The notes: generated by a model not told the origin, from the letters alone. A stretch of DNA of 64,000 nucleotides from Hwangdonia lutea (GCF_032814565.1 NZ_CP136521.1:1708501-1772500), one strand, 5' to 3'. Counted from the first letter of the stretch, positions 8,701 through 17,213 are shown. Numbers and translations: made by a program.

Positions 8701-10598
8701 ATGTAGTTACCTATAACGTAAGCGATACCGCGGGCAACGTAGCAACCGAAGTTACACGAACCGTAAACGTAGTCCCAGATACCACGGCACCGGTAATCAC
8801 ATTAAACGGAGCATCGACCATCAACTTAAACGTTGGTGATGTTTACAACGAACAAGGCGCCACGGCTAGCGACAATAAAGACGGCGACATTACAGCCAAC
8901 ATCATTATAGGTGGTGATATAGTCGATACCAACACCGCAGGCACTTATGTAGTTACCTATAACGTAAGCGACGCCGCAGGTAACCCAGCAACCGAAGTTA
9001 CACGAACCGTAAACGTAGTCTCGGACACCACGGCACCGGTAATCACCTTAAACGGAGCATCGACCATCGATTTGAACGTTGGCGACGTGTACAACGAACA
9101 AGGCGCCACGGCTAGCGACAATAAAGACGGCGACATTACAGCCAGCATCATAATTTCTGGCACGGTAAACACCAATGTTGCAGGCACATATTTAGTCAAT
9201 TATAATGTGAGTGACGCCGCAGGAAATGCCGCAGCACAAATTACCAGAACGGTAAATGTTTCTGAAATACCTAATGGATGTACGGGTGGAATAGCCTCTT
9301 TTCCTTATGCAGAAAGCTTTGAGAATACTTTAGGTGCATGGACACAATCCACAGCAGACGATATAAATTGGACCATTGACGCCAATGGTACACCCTCAAA
9401 CAATACGGGTCCAGCCAGTGCTTTTCAAGGGAATTACTATGTTTTTGTTGAAGCATCATCGCCTAACTACCCGAGTAAGCGCGCCATTTTAAATTCGCCT
9501 TGTTTTGATTTAAGCGGATTAGCTGAGGCTACTTTCAGCTTTAAATATCACATGTATGGGTCTTCAGATATGGGTACCATAGACTTGGAGATTAGTACCG
9601 ATGAAGGCAGTACGTGGACTACCATTTGGAGCCAAACTGGTAACAAGGGCAACTCGTGGCAAACCGCAAATGTTGATATTTCTGCCTATACCGGTGGCGG
9701 TGTTCAATTACGATTCAACAGATTTGTTGGTGGCACTTGGCAAGCCGATATAGCCATTGACGATGTTAACTTGGTTGAAGGTGGAATTGTGGTAACCCCA
9801 TGTTCTGGTGGAATAACTTCATTCCCGTATTCCGAAGGCTTTGAAAATACTTTAGGTGCATGGACACAATCCTCAGCCGATGATATTAATTGGACGGTTG
9901 ATGCCAACGGCACACCTTCAAACAATACAGGGCCATCCGCCGCGGTTCAAGGCAGTTACTATATTTTTGTAGAAGCTTCTGGCAACGGGTCTGGTTATCC
10001 TAACAAACAAGCCATTATCAATTCGCCTTGTTACGATTTAAGCGGGCAATATTCAGCTTCGTTTAACTTTAGTTACCACATGTACGGGTCGTCGGATATG
10101 GGCAGCATTGCATTGGAGGCTAGCAACGATAATGGCGTGAGTTGGACGACCCTTTGGAACGAATCCGGAAACAAAGGCAACTCGTGGCAAACGGCTAATG
10201 TAGATTTATCATCGTATGTGGACAGCAACGTTCAGTTACGATTTAATAGGGTAACGGGTGGTACTTGGCAAGCCGATGTTGCTATTGATAATATTAACTT
10301 AACAACAACATCAGCTTTTGCTAAAAACAATTTAAAAGATAAACTTCTAGATGTTGATGCCCATACCGCAAATACATTTAAACTATACCCTAACCCCGTT
10401 GAGGGCGATGTTTTAAACATCAAACTTTCAAAAGGTACAAACCTATCTTATAAAATTATAAATATGTTGGGGCAAGTTGTAAAAGCAGGAAAAACAACTA
10501 AAGAAGTTAAAGTAAATAACCTCGAAGCCGGTGTGTATTATATTGAAGTGAATGATGGCAATGCAACCATGACCAAAAAGTTTATAAAGCGTAAGTAA
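5787..10598 (+). CDS. Secreted M14 zinc carboxypeptidase, multidomain, T9SS-exported
   Basis: A 1603-aa exoprotein. Order: signal peptide (1-20); M14 catalytic domain with zinc ligands His189 and Glu192 (SMHGDE) and His305 (NFHGG), substrate-binding NRNYP, and catalytic Glu398 (TVELSD); carboxypeptidase regulatory-like domain (about 430-510); fibronectin III (about 515-600); GEVED domain (about 630-745, ends GEVEDYTV); five DUF5011/HYR-like Ig repeats of 82 aa (752-1155); two MAM-like jelly-roll domains (about 1160-1330 and 1335-1505); T9SS type A sorting domain (about 1531-1603, YPNP motif). The protein should be cleaved and held at, or released from, the cell surface after T9SS export and digest peptides outside the cell. 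A terminator follows immediately. Confidence 0.95.
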   Translation: MKKLLLSLLILFNVTFVFSQSNHAQNAEKYLSTKGELTFTFKVSSQNEIDNFTKDFSIVHYDPKSKTVKAWANENQFRVFQAKNIPFEVPKSENEVDANLIYDNASKFSKNISAKGLANTLSFPVANYPTYAEYAQQMQDFENDYPNLVDKFSIGTTTQGDKELLFVKISDNVSTDEQEPKLLFTSSMHGDEIAGYPMMLSLIDYILTVYSNPGHADHARVKNLVENAEIWINPNANPDGTYHNSANNTSVVNARRGNANNVDLNRNYPDNVQGAHTDGNAYQTETLAFMALADANHFVISANFHGGTELVNYPFDNAYSSQYTHPDGDWFEFTGVEYATHAQNDSDALGDTTYMTVDEDSNVYPSPGVTHGAEWYRVYGGRQDYMNFYHQCKEITVELSDTKILPESQLVNYWLYNRDALLDYLTQGTYGFRGTVKDANTNNPIEATVTIVGHDAYGSYTVTDISHGDYYRPIKGGTYDILFEAPCYQPVTLTGQSISDYQTVTLAEVLLTPIGATAPTGLNAFNLGATTASLSWDATSGATYDLRYREVGATAWTDVNGLTSNSTNLTGLTALTQYEAQVRSNCNGGNSSPYSTTVNFTTTNVQLNYCDSASTNVNDEYISRVQLNTINNNSGAQFYTDFTSVSTTLTKDTQFTITVTPTWTGTVYNEGYSVWIDYNIDGDFDDAGEQVWSQSRTKTTPVSGNFTVPSSAIEGSTRMRVAMKYNAIPTSCETFQYGEVEDYTVVIQGLVDTTAPVITLIGASTIDLNVGDVYTEQGATASDNKDGDITASIIIGGDVVDTNTAGTYVVTYNVSDTAGNAATEVTRTVNVIPDTTAPVITLNGASSIDLNVGDVYIEQGATANDNKDGDITANIIIGGDVVDTNTVGTYVVTYNVSDTAGNAATQITRTVNVVPDTKAPVITLNGASTIDLNVGDVYTEQGATASDNKDGDITANIIIGGDVVDTNTAGTYVVTYNVSDTAGNVATEVTRTVNVVPDTTAPVITLNGASTINLNVGDVYNEQGATASDNKDGDITANIIIGGDIVDTNTAGTYVVTYNVSDAAGNPATEVTRTVNVVSDTTAPVITLNGASTIDLNVGDVYNEQGATASDNKDGDITASIIISGTVNTNVAGTYLVNYNVSDAAGNAAAQITRTVNVSEIPNGCTGGIASFPYAESFENTLGAWTQSTADDINWTIDANGTPSNNTGPASAFQGNYYVFVEASSPNYPSKRAILNSPCFDLSGLAEATFSFKYHMYGSSDMGTIDLEISTDEGSTWTTIWSQTGNKGNSWQTANVDISAYTGGGVQLRFNRFVGGTWQADIAIDDVNLVEGGIVVTPCSGGITSFPYSEGFENTLGAWTQSSADDINWTVDANGTPSNNTGPSAAVQGSYYIFVEASGNGSGYPNKQAIINSPCYDLSGQYSASFNFSYHMYGSSDMGSIALEASNDNGVSWTTLWNESGNKGNSWQTANVDLSSYVDSNVQLRFNRVTGGTWQADVAIDNINLTTTSAFAKNNLKDKLLDVDAHTANTFKLYPNPVEGDVLNIKLSKGTNLSYKIINMLGQVVKAGKTTKEVKVNNLEAGVYYIEVNDGNATMTKKFIKRK
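8040..9266 (+). repeat. Five tandem 246-bp coding repeats
   Basis: Units begin at 8040, 8286, 8532, 8778 and 9024, exactly 246 bp (82 codons) apart; the last is slightly shortened. Each encodes an Ig-like DUF5011 module starting with D-T-x-A-P-V-I-T-L and containing SDNKDGDIT. The nucleotide sequences are nearly identical, including at synonymous sites, which points to recent duplication or ongoing homogenisation. Confidence 0.95.
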
Positions 10599-10623
10599 CT
10601 TAACCTTTTATAACCTTGGGAGA

Positions 10624-10657
10624 AGTCCAGATAAAACTATTATCTGGACTTTTTTTA
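10624..10657 (+). terminator. Intrinsic terminator after the M14 peptidase
   Basis: An 11-bp perfect stem (AGTCCAGATAA / TTATCTGGACT) with a 5-nt loop and a run of T. It lies between the convergent M14 and dehydrogenase genes; the T tract is only on the + side. Confidence 0.9.
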
Positions 10658-10660
10658 TAT

Positions 10661-11632
10661 TTATGAAGTCTTATTAAGACGTACAAAATCTTTAATTTTA
10701 TCGACAATGGTTTGCGCCAATTTCTCTTTGCTCTCTACGGTCCAACCGGCTACGTGTGGCGATAACAAAACATTTTCTGCTTTAATTAAATATTGAAATG
10801 CCTTTGGCATATCGACTGCGCTCGATGTGACACTTGTTTTGAATAAGTTTTCGAACGATGCTTTTTCGTATTCCAAAACATCCAATCCGGCACCCAGAAT
10901 TTTACCCGATTGCAAGGCCAAAACCAAATCTTTAGTCACCACACTTTTGCCACGTGCGGTATTGATGAGCCAAAACGGTTTTGTAAATTGATTGATAAAA
11001 CCATCGTCAACCATATTAATGGTTAATGGTGTTTCGGGCGTGTGCAGACTTAAAACATCGGCACGTTTTTGCAGTTCTTTTAATGAAACCTGTTTCGCAT
11101 TGTCATCGCCAACATTGGCTTTAATATCGTAGCACAAAACGGTTACATCAAAACCGCGTAGTTTTTTTGCAAAGGCTTTACCCATATTGCCGTAACCTAT
11201 AAGCCCAACGGTTTTTCCGTCGAGCTCTAAACCTCTATTGTCTTCGCGCAGCCATTGGCCTGCCCTGACTTCTTTGTCGGCTTTGTTTAATTTGTTGAAT
11301 AACGAAAGTAACATGGCCAAACTGTGCTCACCAACGGCATTGCGGTTGCCTTCTGGCGCAGAAATTAAGTAAACGCCATTTTGTTGGGCGTAATCGCAAT
11401 CTATGTTTTCCAATCCGGCGCCAACACGCCCTATAAATTTTAGGTTGGTTGCGGCATCTAAAAATGCTTGGTCGATGGAAAACCGACTACGAATAATAAA
11501 CCCGTCGTATTGATGGATTTTAGCCATAATAACTTCTTTAGATGAGGTGTAATCTTCATGGTTCGTGAAGCCTAAATCGTTGAGTTGGTTTATTAACAGT
11601 TCGTGATTGGTATCTAAGTGAAGGATTTTCAT
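10661..11632 (-). CDS. D-2-hydroxyacid dehydrogenase (SerA-like, NAD-dependent)
   Basis: A 323-aa enzyme of the D-isomer-specific 2-hydroxyacid dehydrogenase family. Visible: the NAD-binding Rossmann motif GLIGYGNMGKAFAKKL (about residue 145), the catalytic Arg in NTARGK, Glu in LDVLEYEK and His in LSPHVAGW. At 323 aa it lacks the ACT regulatory domain of long SerA enzymes. Likely substrates are 3-phosphoglycerate or another 2-hydroxyacid; the sequence alone does not decide. The cupin gene 47 bp upstream on the same strand may be co-transcribed. Confidence 0.88.
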   Translation of the reverse strand: MKILHLDTNHELLINQLNDLGFTNHEDYTSSKEVIMAKIHQYDGFIIRSRFSIDQAFLDAATNLKFIGRVGAGLENIDCDYAQQNGVYLISAPEGNRNAVGEHSLAMLLSLFNKLNKADKEVRAGQWLREDNRGLELDGKTVGLIGYGNMGKAFAKKLRGFDVTVLCYDIKANVGDDNAKQVSLKELQKRADVLSLHTPETPLTINMVDDGFINQFTKPFWLINTARGKSVVTKDLVLALQSGKILGAGLDVLEYEKASFENLFKTSVTSSAVDMPKAFQYLIKAENVLLSPHVAGWTVESKEKLAQTIVDKIKDFVRLNKTS

Positions 11633-11679
11633 TTTTTAAAAATTAGTGAGAAATTGAAACAAATTCAGAATAACGAAAA

Positions 11680-12045
11680 TTATATTTTTGGATAATGCGT
11701 TTGGGTTTTTTCGTGTTGTACGTTTCCGGTGTGTGCCGTATTTATTTTTTCGAATAACAGCACATGGACTTCTTCGTTGTTTTTTGTACATGGATTGTGC
11801 TCTACACCCTTTGGAACCACAATAATTTCACCTGCATTTACAACTTCGATTCGGTCTCTGAATTGCATGTATAGGGTGCCTCTTATAACTTGAAAAAGCT
11901 CGTCTTCGTTTTCGTGACTGTGCCATACAAATTCGCCTTTTAGTTTTGCCAATATGACTTGCATATCGTCGACGACGGCAATTTGATGCGGATGCCAATT
12001 TTTTGAAAATTTTGAAAACTTTTGTTTGATATTTATTGCGTTCAT
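11680..12045 (-). CDS. Single-domain cupin protein
   Basis: A 121-aa protein with one cupin barrel. Motif 1 is seen as HSHENEDELFQVIRGTLYM (two His and a Glu as likely metal ligands), motif 2 as PKGVEHNP (final His). Small cupins of this type bind a metal and act as isomerases, dioxygenases or sugar-binding proteins; the substrate is unknown. It has no signal peptide, so it is cytoplasmic. It probably shares a transcript with the dehydrogenase downstream. Confidence 0.85.
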   Translation of the reverse strand: MNAINIKQKFSKFSKNWHPHQIAVVDDMQVILAKLKGEFVWHSHENEDELFQVIRGTLYMQFRDRIEVVNAGEIIVVPKGVEHNPCTKNNEEVHVLLFEKINTAHTGNVQHEKTQTHYPKI

Positions 12046-12066
12046 TCTACAAAATTACGATGTTTT

Positions 12067-12220
12067 GCGTTAGGGATTGATGCGGCATCCTTTTTTGTGC
12101 TCGACTATAAAGTTTAATATAAAATTTACTTTAAAATATATTGAAATATTTGATGAGATACTGAAACAAGTTCAGCACAAGAAAGATATAGCGGAAAGCC
12201 CGACCCTTGTGGTAACGCCC
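12067..12220 (+). repeat. Dispersed GTTAGGGATT-type repeat, copy 1, interrupted
   Basis: Ends match the copies at 25454 and 38612: left part GCGTTAGGGATTG...GGCATCCTTTTTT, right part AGATATAGCGGAAAGCCCGACC...TAACGCCC. Between them sit about 80 extra bp (12099-12179) that include a stem-loop of the TGAAACAAGTTCA type, so one repeat seems to have been inserted in another. It lies between the convergent-side ends of mgtE and the cupin start. Confidence 0.7.
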
Positions 12221-12226
12221 AAATTA

Positions 12227-13600
12227 CTAAAATCCTAAAATTAATTTGGCTATTAAAAAATACATTAAAATACCAAACACATCGTTGCTGGTTGTTATAA
12301 ATGGCCCTGTGGCCACGGCAGGGTCTATGCCTCTTTTATCTAAAAAAATAGGAATGAATGTACCAATTAATGCGGCCATTATGATGACCGAAATAAGCGC
12401 GATACCAATGGTGATTGAAACAATGTAGGGCGTGCTAAAAACAAAATGGGTAATTAGCAAAGCGATGATGGCAATGGCACAACCATTGACAATGCCCAGA
12501 AAAAACTCTTTAAAAAGGCGTTTAATAATGTTGCCGTCCACACTGTCGTTGGCCAACCCTTGTACAACAATGGCAGACGATTGTACGCCCACGTTTCCTG
12601 CGGTTGCCTGTATTAGCGGAACAAAACTAAGCAGCACGATAAACGAGCCCATAGCTTCGTTAAAATATTCTATGATGCTGGCTGCCCCTAAGCCACCTAC
12701 CATACCTATTAATAGCCATGGTAAACGGGCTTTGGTTAATTTTAAAATGCTGTCGTCGGCTTCAACATCTTGGGTAATACCGGCAGCTAGCTGGTAATCT
12801 TTTTCGGCTTCTTCTTTTAGTACGTCTACAATATCGTCAATGGTAATTCGGCCTAATAAGGTTTGGTTATCATCAACAACGGGAATGGCCTCCAAATCGT
12901 ATTTTGCCATTACTTTGGCAACATCTTCTGCATTGTCGTGTACATTAACATAATCGACATTGACTTTTACTAAATCTGAAATTTTTTGGTCGCTTTTGGC
13001 CACGATTAAATCTTTTAGCGACAATCGGCCAATGAGTTTTTCTTCTTTATTGACTACATAAATGGAATGCACCCGAGTCACTTCTTTGGCTTGCCCTCGA
13101 ATTCTTCGCATACAACCGGCAACGGTCCAGGTTTCGTAAACTTTAACCAGCTCTTTTGCCATAAGTCCACCAGCCGTATCCTCATCATAAGTTAAAAGTT
13201 CAGTGATTTCTGCTTTGTGCTCAAGGTCTTCAATTCTGTTGATAACATCTTGCTGACGCTCTTCGGGAAGTTCTGAGATGATGTCTGCGGCGTCATCGGT
13301 ATCTAACTCCTCAACTTCTTCGGCAATTTCTTGTGCCGATAGGTTTTTTAATACTTTTTCTCGATTGTCTTCATCAAGCTCCATGAGTATTTCTGAAGTT
13401 GTTTCAGAATCTAACAGCTTAATAACATACATGGCTTCTTCCAGATTGAGTTCATCTAGAATTTCGGCTATATCGGCGTAATGAAATTCATTGAGCAGCT
13501 TGCGAAGTTCCTTATCGTTATTAGCTTCAATAAGTTGTTCTACCTGCTCAACAAGTTCTTTTGTTAGCTCAAATTGTATGTTTTCTTTTTCTTCGGACAT
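12227..13600 (-). CDS. mgtE: MgtE-type magnesium transporter
   Basis: A 457-aa inner-membrane Mg2+ channel/transporter. The N-terminal helical superhelix domain (about 20-130, acidic, Mg2+-sensing) is followed by two CBS domains (about 130-255; e.g. AIPVVDDNQTLLGRITIDD) and five C-terminal membrane segments (about 285-455). The conserved pore-side stretch GNVGVQSSAIVVQG is present. The start was set at ATG 13600 (MSEEKENIQ): the frame runs on upstream to 13636, but that extension is a dispersed stem-loop repeat. It follows rsmA by 50 bp and is probably the last gene of the operon. Confidence 0.95.
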   Translation of the reverse strand: MSEEKENIQFELTKELVEQVEQLIEANNDKELRKLLNEFHYADIAEILDELNLEEAMYVIKLLDSETTSEILMELDEDNREKVLKNLSAQEIAEEVEELDTDDAADIISELPEERQQDVINRIEDLEHKAEITELLTYDEDTAGGLMAKELVKVYETWTVAGCMRRIRGQAKEVTRVHSIYVVNKEEKLIGRLSLKDLIVAKSDQKISDLVKVNVDYVNVHDNAEDVAKVMAKYDLEAIPVVDDNQTLLGRITIDDIVDVLKEEAEKDYQLAAGITQDVEADDSILKLTKARLPWLLIGMVGGLGAASIIEYFNEAMGSFIVLLSFVPLIQATAGNVGVQSSAIVVQGLANDSVDGNIIKRLFKEFFLGIVNGCAIAIIALLITHFVFSTPYIVSITIGIALISVIIMAALIGTFIPIFLDKRGIDPAVATGPFITTSNDVFGILMYFLIAKLILGF

Positions 13601-13638
13601 GAGATTTCTCGTCGTTGCACGCTGTCGAAATGACAAAA
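13601..13638 (+). repeat. Stem-loop repeat (GAGATTTCTCG...CGAAATGACA family)
   Basis: GAGATTTCTCG pairs in part with the GTCGAAATGACA end. A second copy is at 14851. It fills the gap between rsmA and mgtE and would be part of their mRNA. Confidence 0.65.
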
Positions 13639-13650
13639 AGTTATTAAGTC

Positions 13651-14445
13651 TTAAGCATCATTTTCAATTAACTTTGTAAGCTCTATAAAGGTCTCAACAC
13701 TTAATTGTTCCGGACGTTTGCCAAATATAACATTTGCTTTTAAATTATCGGATAAATTGAGTGTTTTTAAACTATTGCGAAGTGTTTTTCGGCGTTGTTG
13801 AAAGGCTGTTTTTACCACTTTAAACAGTAATTTTTCATCGCAAGGCAAGGTGTAGTTTTCTTTTCTTGTGAGTCTTAAAACGCCCGAATCTACTTTTGGC
13901 GGTGGATTAAAAACCGATGGCGGCACGGTAAACAAATACTCGGCATTATAAAAGGCTTGGGTTAAAACGGAAAGAATGCCATAGACTTTGCTACCTTCTT
14001 TTGAGCAGATGCGTTGTGCGACTTCTTTTTGAAACATTCCAGAAAATTCAGGGATTTGGTTGCGCATTTCCAGAGTTATAAAAACAATTTGTGTTGAAAT
14101 ATTATAGGGGAAGTTGCCAATAATAGCAAAGGGCTTGTCTTTAAAAACAGTGTTTAAATCGTATTTTAAAAAATCTTCTTCAATGATTCTTGGAGCGAGA
14201 TTTAGGTAGTTGGTTTGTAAATATTCAACCGATTCGGTGTCGATTTCTATGACATAGGTTTCAACATCTTTTTTAAGCAAATACTTGGTTAACACACCCA
14301 TTCCCGGGCCAATTTCAAGAACTTTTTTATAGTCTTTTAACGATAAAGTATCGGCAATTTTTTGCGCCACAGATTCATCTTTTAGAAAATGTTGCCCTAA
14401 ATGTTTTTTTGCTTTTACTTGATGTTGGTTTGGTTTGTTTGCCAC
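13651..14445 (-). CDS. rsmA: 16S rRNA adenine(1518/1519)-N6-dimethyltransferase
   Basis: A 264-aa KsgA-family enzyme that dimethylates two adjacent adenines near the 3' end of 16S rRNA using SAM. The N-terminal [12 protein letters not shown] motif [16 protein letters not shown], catalytic-loop motif NFPYNIS and the [11 protein letters not shown] segment are all present. Length is normal. It lies upstream of mgtE on the same strand, an arrangement I recall from other Flavobacteriaceae. Confidence 0.97.
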   Translation of the reverse strand: MANKPNQHQVKAKKHLGQHFLKDESVAQKIADTLSLKDYKKVLEIGPGMGVLTKYLLKKDVETYVIEIDTESVEYLQTNYLNLAPRIIEEDFLKYDLNTVFKDKPFAIIGNFPYNISTQIVFITLEMRNQIPEFSGMFQKEVAQRICSKEGSKVYGILSVLTQAFYNAEYLFTVPPSVFNPPPKVDSGVLRLTRKENYTLPCDEKLLFKVVKTAFQQRRKTLRNSLKTLNLSDNLKANVIFGKRPEQLSVETFIELTKLIENDA

Positions 14446-14516
14446 GAAATTGTGAATGTTTTAAATACAAAAGTAAGTTATAAAAATGGATTCCTGGTTT
14501 CGCAGGGGGTGATAGT

Positions 14517-14840
14517 CTATTTAAAATTCACCGTATATTCATCTACAATTTGAAGCTCGGTTCTAAAAGCCAACATTTTATCTCTGAATTTCTTTAGACC
14601 TTCAACCCTAAGTTTTTCGGCATCTTCCCGATAATAAGCATCTAAGGCCTCACGCGAATACGAGCGGTATTGAATGGAATAGGTTTCCCCGCCCATTTCT
14701 TCTTCAACCAAAACTTTGGTAAGGGTTGCTTTTTCAAACTTTCCTGTGCCCAATACTTGCGGAATGTGTGCTTTAATCCACACCAACCATTCGTCGTGAA
14801 TGCTTTCGTCAATGTTTACGGTTACGTTGTATATAATCAT
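14517..14840 (-). CDS. DUF4286 family protein
   Basis: A 107-aa cytoplasmic protein that begins MIIYNVTVNIDESIHDEWL, the characteristic start of DUF4286 in Bacteroidota, with a ferredoxin-like alpha/beta pattern. Function is unknown for the family. It is flanked by stem-loop repeats on its upstream side and lies in the same direction as rsmA. Confidence 0.85.
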   Translation of the reverse strand: MIIYNVTVNIDESIHDEWLVWIKAHIPQVLGTGKFEKATLTKVLVEEEMGGETYSIQYRSYSREALDAYYREDAEKLRVEGLKKFRDKMLAFRTELQIVDEYTVNFK

Positions 14841-14850
14841 GTTTTGAAAA

Positions 14851-14888
14851 TATTATGAGATTTCTCGCTAGGCTCGAAATGACAAAAA
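14851..14888 (+). repeat. Stem-loop repeat (GAGATTTCTCG...CGAAATGACA family)
   Basis: Near-copy of the unit at 13601 (GAGATTTCTCGC...GCTCGAAATGACAAAAA). It fills the short gap between the GNAT and DUF4286 genes. Confidence 0.65.
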
Positions 14889-14889
14889 T

Positions 14890-15399
14890 TTATAAATCTT
14901 TTGCAAATAACAGGAGTTCTTCATCATCATCAAAAGGATTTACTCTTTTTTCGAAAACCATCCCCAGTTTTTCCAATAATTTAATGGAATTCTGATTATC
15001 GGGATTTGTTATGGCTACAATTTTTTTAAGGTTGAATTTTGATTTTGCAAGTTTCATTATTTCAACCGATGCTTCAAAACCAAAACCTTTACGTTCGTAT
15101 TCTGGTAAAAAGGCGAAACCGATATCGACATCATCTAATTTTTTGCGTTTTGCCAATCCGCAAGTGCCAATGGGTTTGTTGTTTTCTTTGAGGGTTAGTT
15201 TATAAAAACCAAACTCAAAATCGGTATAACTTTTAATGGTTTTATCTTGTAAATATACTTCGGCATCGGCAACCGTTTTAAGGTTTTTATCGCCAATGTA
15301 TTTAAGGCAATTTGGTGAATTTGTTAATTGCAAAAAGAATGGTGCATCAAAAAGAGTAAACTTTAAAATTAATAAACGTTCTGTTTCGGCTATTATCAT
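14890..15399 (-). CDS. GNAT family N-acetyltransferase
   Basis: A 169-aa acetyltransferase close to the RimJ/RimL group. It has the typical TERLLILK start, the GTCGLAKR beta strand, the acetyl-CoA loop around LPEYERKGFGFEA (Q/R-x-x-G-x-G/A) and the NSIKLLEKLGMVFEK ending that marks the family. The acceptor (protein N-terminus or small amine) is unknown. It sits between the large TPR gene and DUF4286 in the same direction. Confidence 0.9.
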   Translation of the reverse strand: MIIAETERLLILKFTLFDAPFFLQLTNSPNCLKYIGDKNLKTVADAEVYLQDKTIKSYTDFEFGFYKLTLKENNKPIGTCGLAKRKKLDDVDIGFAFLPEYERKGFGFEASVEIMKLAKSKFNLKKIVAITNPDNQNSIKLLEKLGMVFEKRVNPFDDDEELLLFAKDL

Positions 15400-15437
15400 T
15401 AATTTTTGCGATTTGGAATTTGAATGTTGAGGTTTAT

Positions 15438-17213
15438 TTAATTTATAGCATCGCCACGTAATGCGCGGTATTTTTTTCGGGCTTCAACAAAATAAATACT
15501 ATCCACATGATTAAAAATAATTTGCTCGTATAAGGCTTTTGCTTTCTCGGGTTCGTTTAAATACTGCTCATAAATATGGGCTAAATTATAATAGGCATCG
15601 TCTGCCAAAATACCGCCTCTGTAATTGGCGATAATTAATTCGTAATTAGTCTGTGCTTTTTCAAATTGCGCCTTTTTTTCAAATAATTGGGCTTGTTTAA
15701 AAAGTGCCTGAGCGATGATGGGTTCGGATTTATGATTTTCCAAAATGGTATTTAAAGTCGCAATGGCTTTATCGTTTTTGTTTTGAAATTCGAGTAAATC
15801 GGCTTTCGCATATAGTTTTAATGCCGTTTGTAACGAGTCTTCGTATTTATTGTCTGTAATCAATAATTTCAAATCGAGCGCATCGTTGGCAATAAGTTGC
15901 GATGTTGAAGCTTTTAAAATTTTAAGCTGTGATTCGGCCCATTTAAAATCGCCTTTATAATAACTGGCTTTGGCAACTTTATAACGCGCTTCTTGCGAAA
16001 GCGTGCTGTTTTTAAGGTTACGTTGTATTTGCGTGTAATAAATCAAGGCTTTATTGAATTTTTCTTGAAGCACCAAAATATCACCCAATTCCAATTTAAC
16101 CTCGGCTTTTTCAAATTCGGTAAGAGGTAATTCCAGTGTTTTTTCTAAAAATTTGATGGCAGCTTGGGCTTCGTTTTTATAAAACGCTAAGAAATGCGCA
16201 TAAGAAACCTGTAGTTTTAGGGTTTGCGGAAACATGCCAAATTCTTTAAACAACTCTAAATATGTATTGTTTATAGCCTCGTAATCATCAGCTGTACTCG
16301 CTTTGGTTTTAAGCTGTAATAAACTATAATGTGCTTGTAGTTGGGTTTCTAAATCTTGGGCGGTTTCAATTAAAAAGGTATAGATTTCTTTAGCAATTTC
16401 ATTGGCGTTTTCATTGGTGGCAATGCTAGCCAATTCCTCAATTCTACTTAAACTTTCCGGATGTCGGTTAAAAATGGCTTTTTCTTGGATAAATGCTTTT
16501 TTAAAATCTTTTTGCTGAATAAATAACCAACTCAACATTTCGTTCCAAAGTAAATTGGGCTGTTGCTGTAGTTTTTTAAGTAGAATTTTTTTGAATAAAA
16601 TATTGTTTTCATTCGCACTGTTTTCACTTATAAAATCGTTGATGAATCGCTTAATATTATTTAAAGCGACGGGATTTTTTTCAGCAAATTCAATATAGCT
16701 AACAAACATTTTTTCAATATTTCCTTGTTCGCCATATATTTTAGCCAGTTGAAATTTAAAGTTTAATTCGGGTTTTATGGCCATGGCCTTTTCATAAACC
16801 GTAATGGTTTCGTTCAACAAGGTATGATTCTGAAAACTTCGCGCCACGGAAAAGGCATTATTTACATTATCATCTAAACTATTTATAGCCTTTTGATAAA
16901 ATAAGTTCGCATTTTCTAAATCGTTTTTAAGTTGATAATTGTATCCTAACTCAACAAAAAAAGCTGGGTATCTTATACGATTCATTACGCTTAAAAGAAA
17001 CGTTTCGGCTTCGTTGTATTGCTCTAGTTGCTGATGCGTATTTACTAGTTGATTGATGTAATTTATGTTTGAAGGCGATTTTGCATATAATCTTTTATAC
17101 TCGTAAAGTGCTTTTTCAAAATCCCCTTTATTAAAATAGTCTTTTGCTACGGCATCGTCTTGCGAAAACAAGTTGGTGCAAAAAAGTAAACATAAAATAA
17201 AAAGCATCCTCAT
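15438..17213 (-). CDS. Periplasmic tetratricopeptide-repeat protein
   Basis: A 591-aa protein with a signal peptide (MRMLFILCLLFCTNLFSQ) and TPR units along nearly its whole length (for example DYFNKGDFEKALYEYKRLY near the start and AQTNYELIIANYRGG near the end). The C-terminal repeats resemble the YbgF/outer-membrane assembly TPR type. No catalytic domain. It should be a periplasmic scaffold and would be the first gene of the operon leading to GNAT, DUF4286, rsmA and mgtE. The TATATTTA sequence just upstream of the start is a weak -7 box. Confidence 0.88.
   Translation of the reverse strand: MRMLFILCLLFCTNLFSQDDAVAKDYFNKGDFEKALYEYKRLYAKSPSNINYINQLVNTHQQLEQYNEAETFLLSVMNRIRYPAFFVELGYNYQLKNDLENANLFYQKAINSLDDNVNNAFSVARSFQNHTLLNETITVYEKAMAIKPELNFKFQLAKIYGEQGNIEKMFVSYIEFAEKNPVALNNIKRFINDFISENSANENNILFKKILLKKLQQQPNLLWNEMLSWLFIQQKDFKKAFIQEKAIFNRHPESLSRIEELASIATNENANEIAKEIYTFLIETAQDLETQLQAHYSLLQLKTKASTADDYEAINNTYLELFKEFGMFPQTLKLQVSYAHFLAFYKNEAQAAIKFLEKTLELPLTEFEKAEVKLELGDILVLQEKFNKALIYYTQIQRNLKNSTLSQEARYKVAKASYYKGDFKWAESQLKILKASTSQLIANDALDLKLLITDNKYEDSLQTALKLYAKADLLEFQNKNDKAIATLNTILENHKSEPIIAQALFKQAQLFEKKAQFEKAQTNYELIIANYRGGILADDAYYNLAHIYEQYLNEPEKAKALYEQIIFNHVDSIYFVEARKKYRALRGDAIN

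Noticed and set aside
8957-9199. 80-codon - strand frame within the DUF5011 repeats
   Set aside because: Antisense to a repeat region with strong coding evidence on the + strand.
13601-13636. N-terminal extension of MgtE by 12 residues
   Set aside because: The extra codons are a dispersed stem-loop repeat found also at 14851; the true start is ATG 13600.
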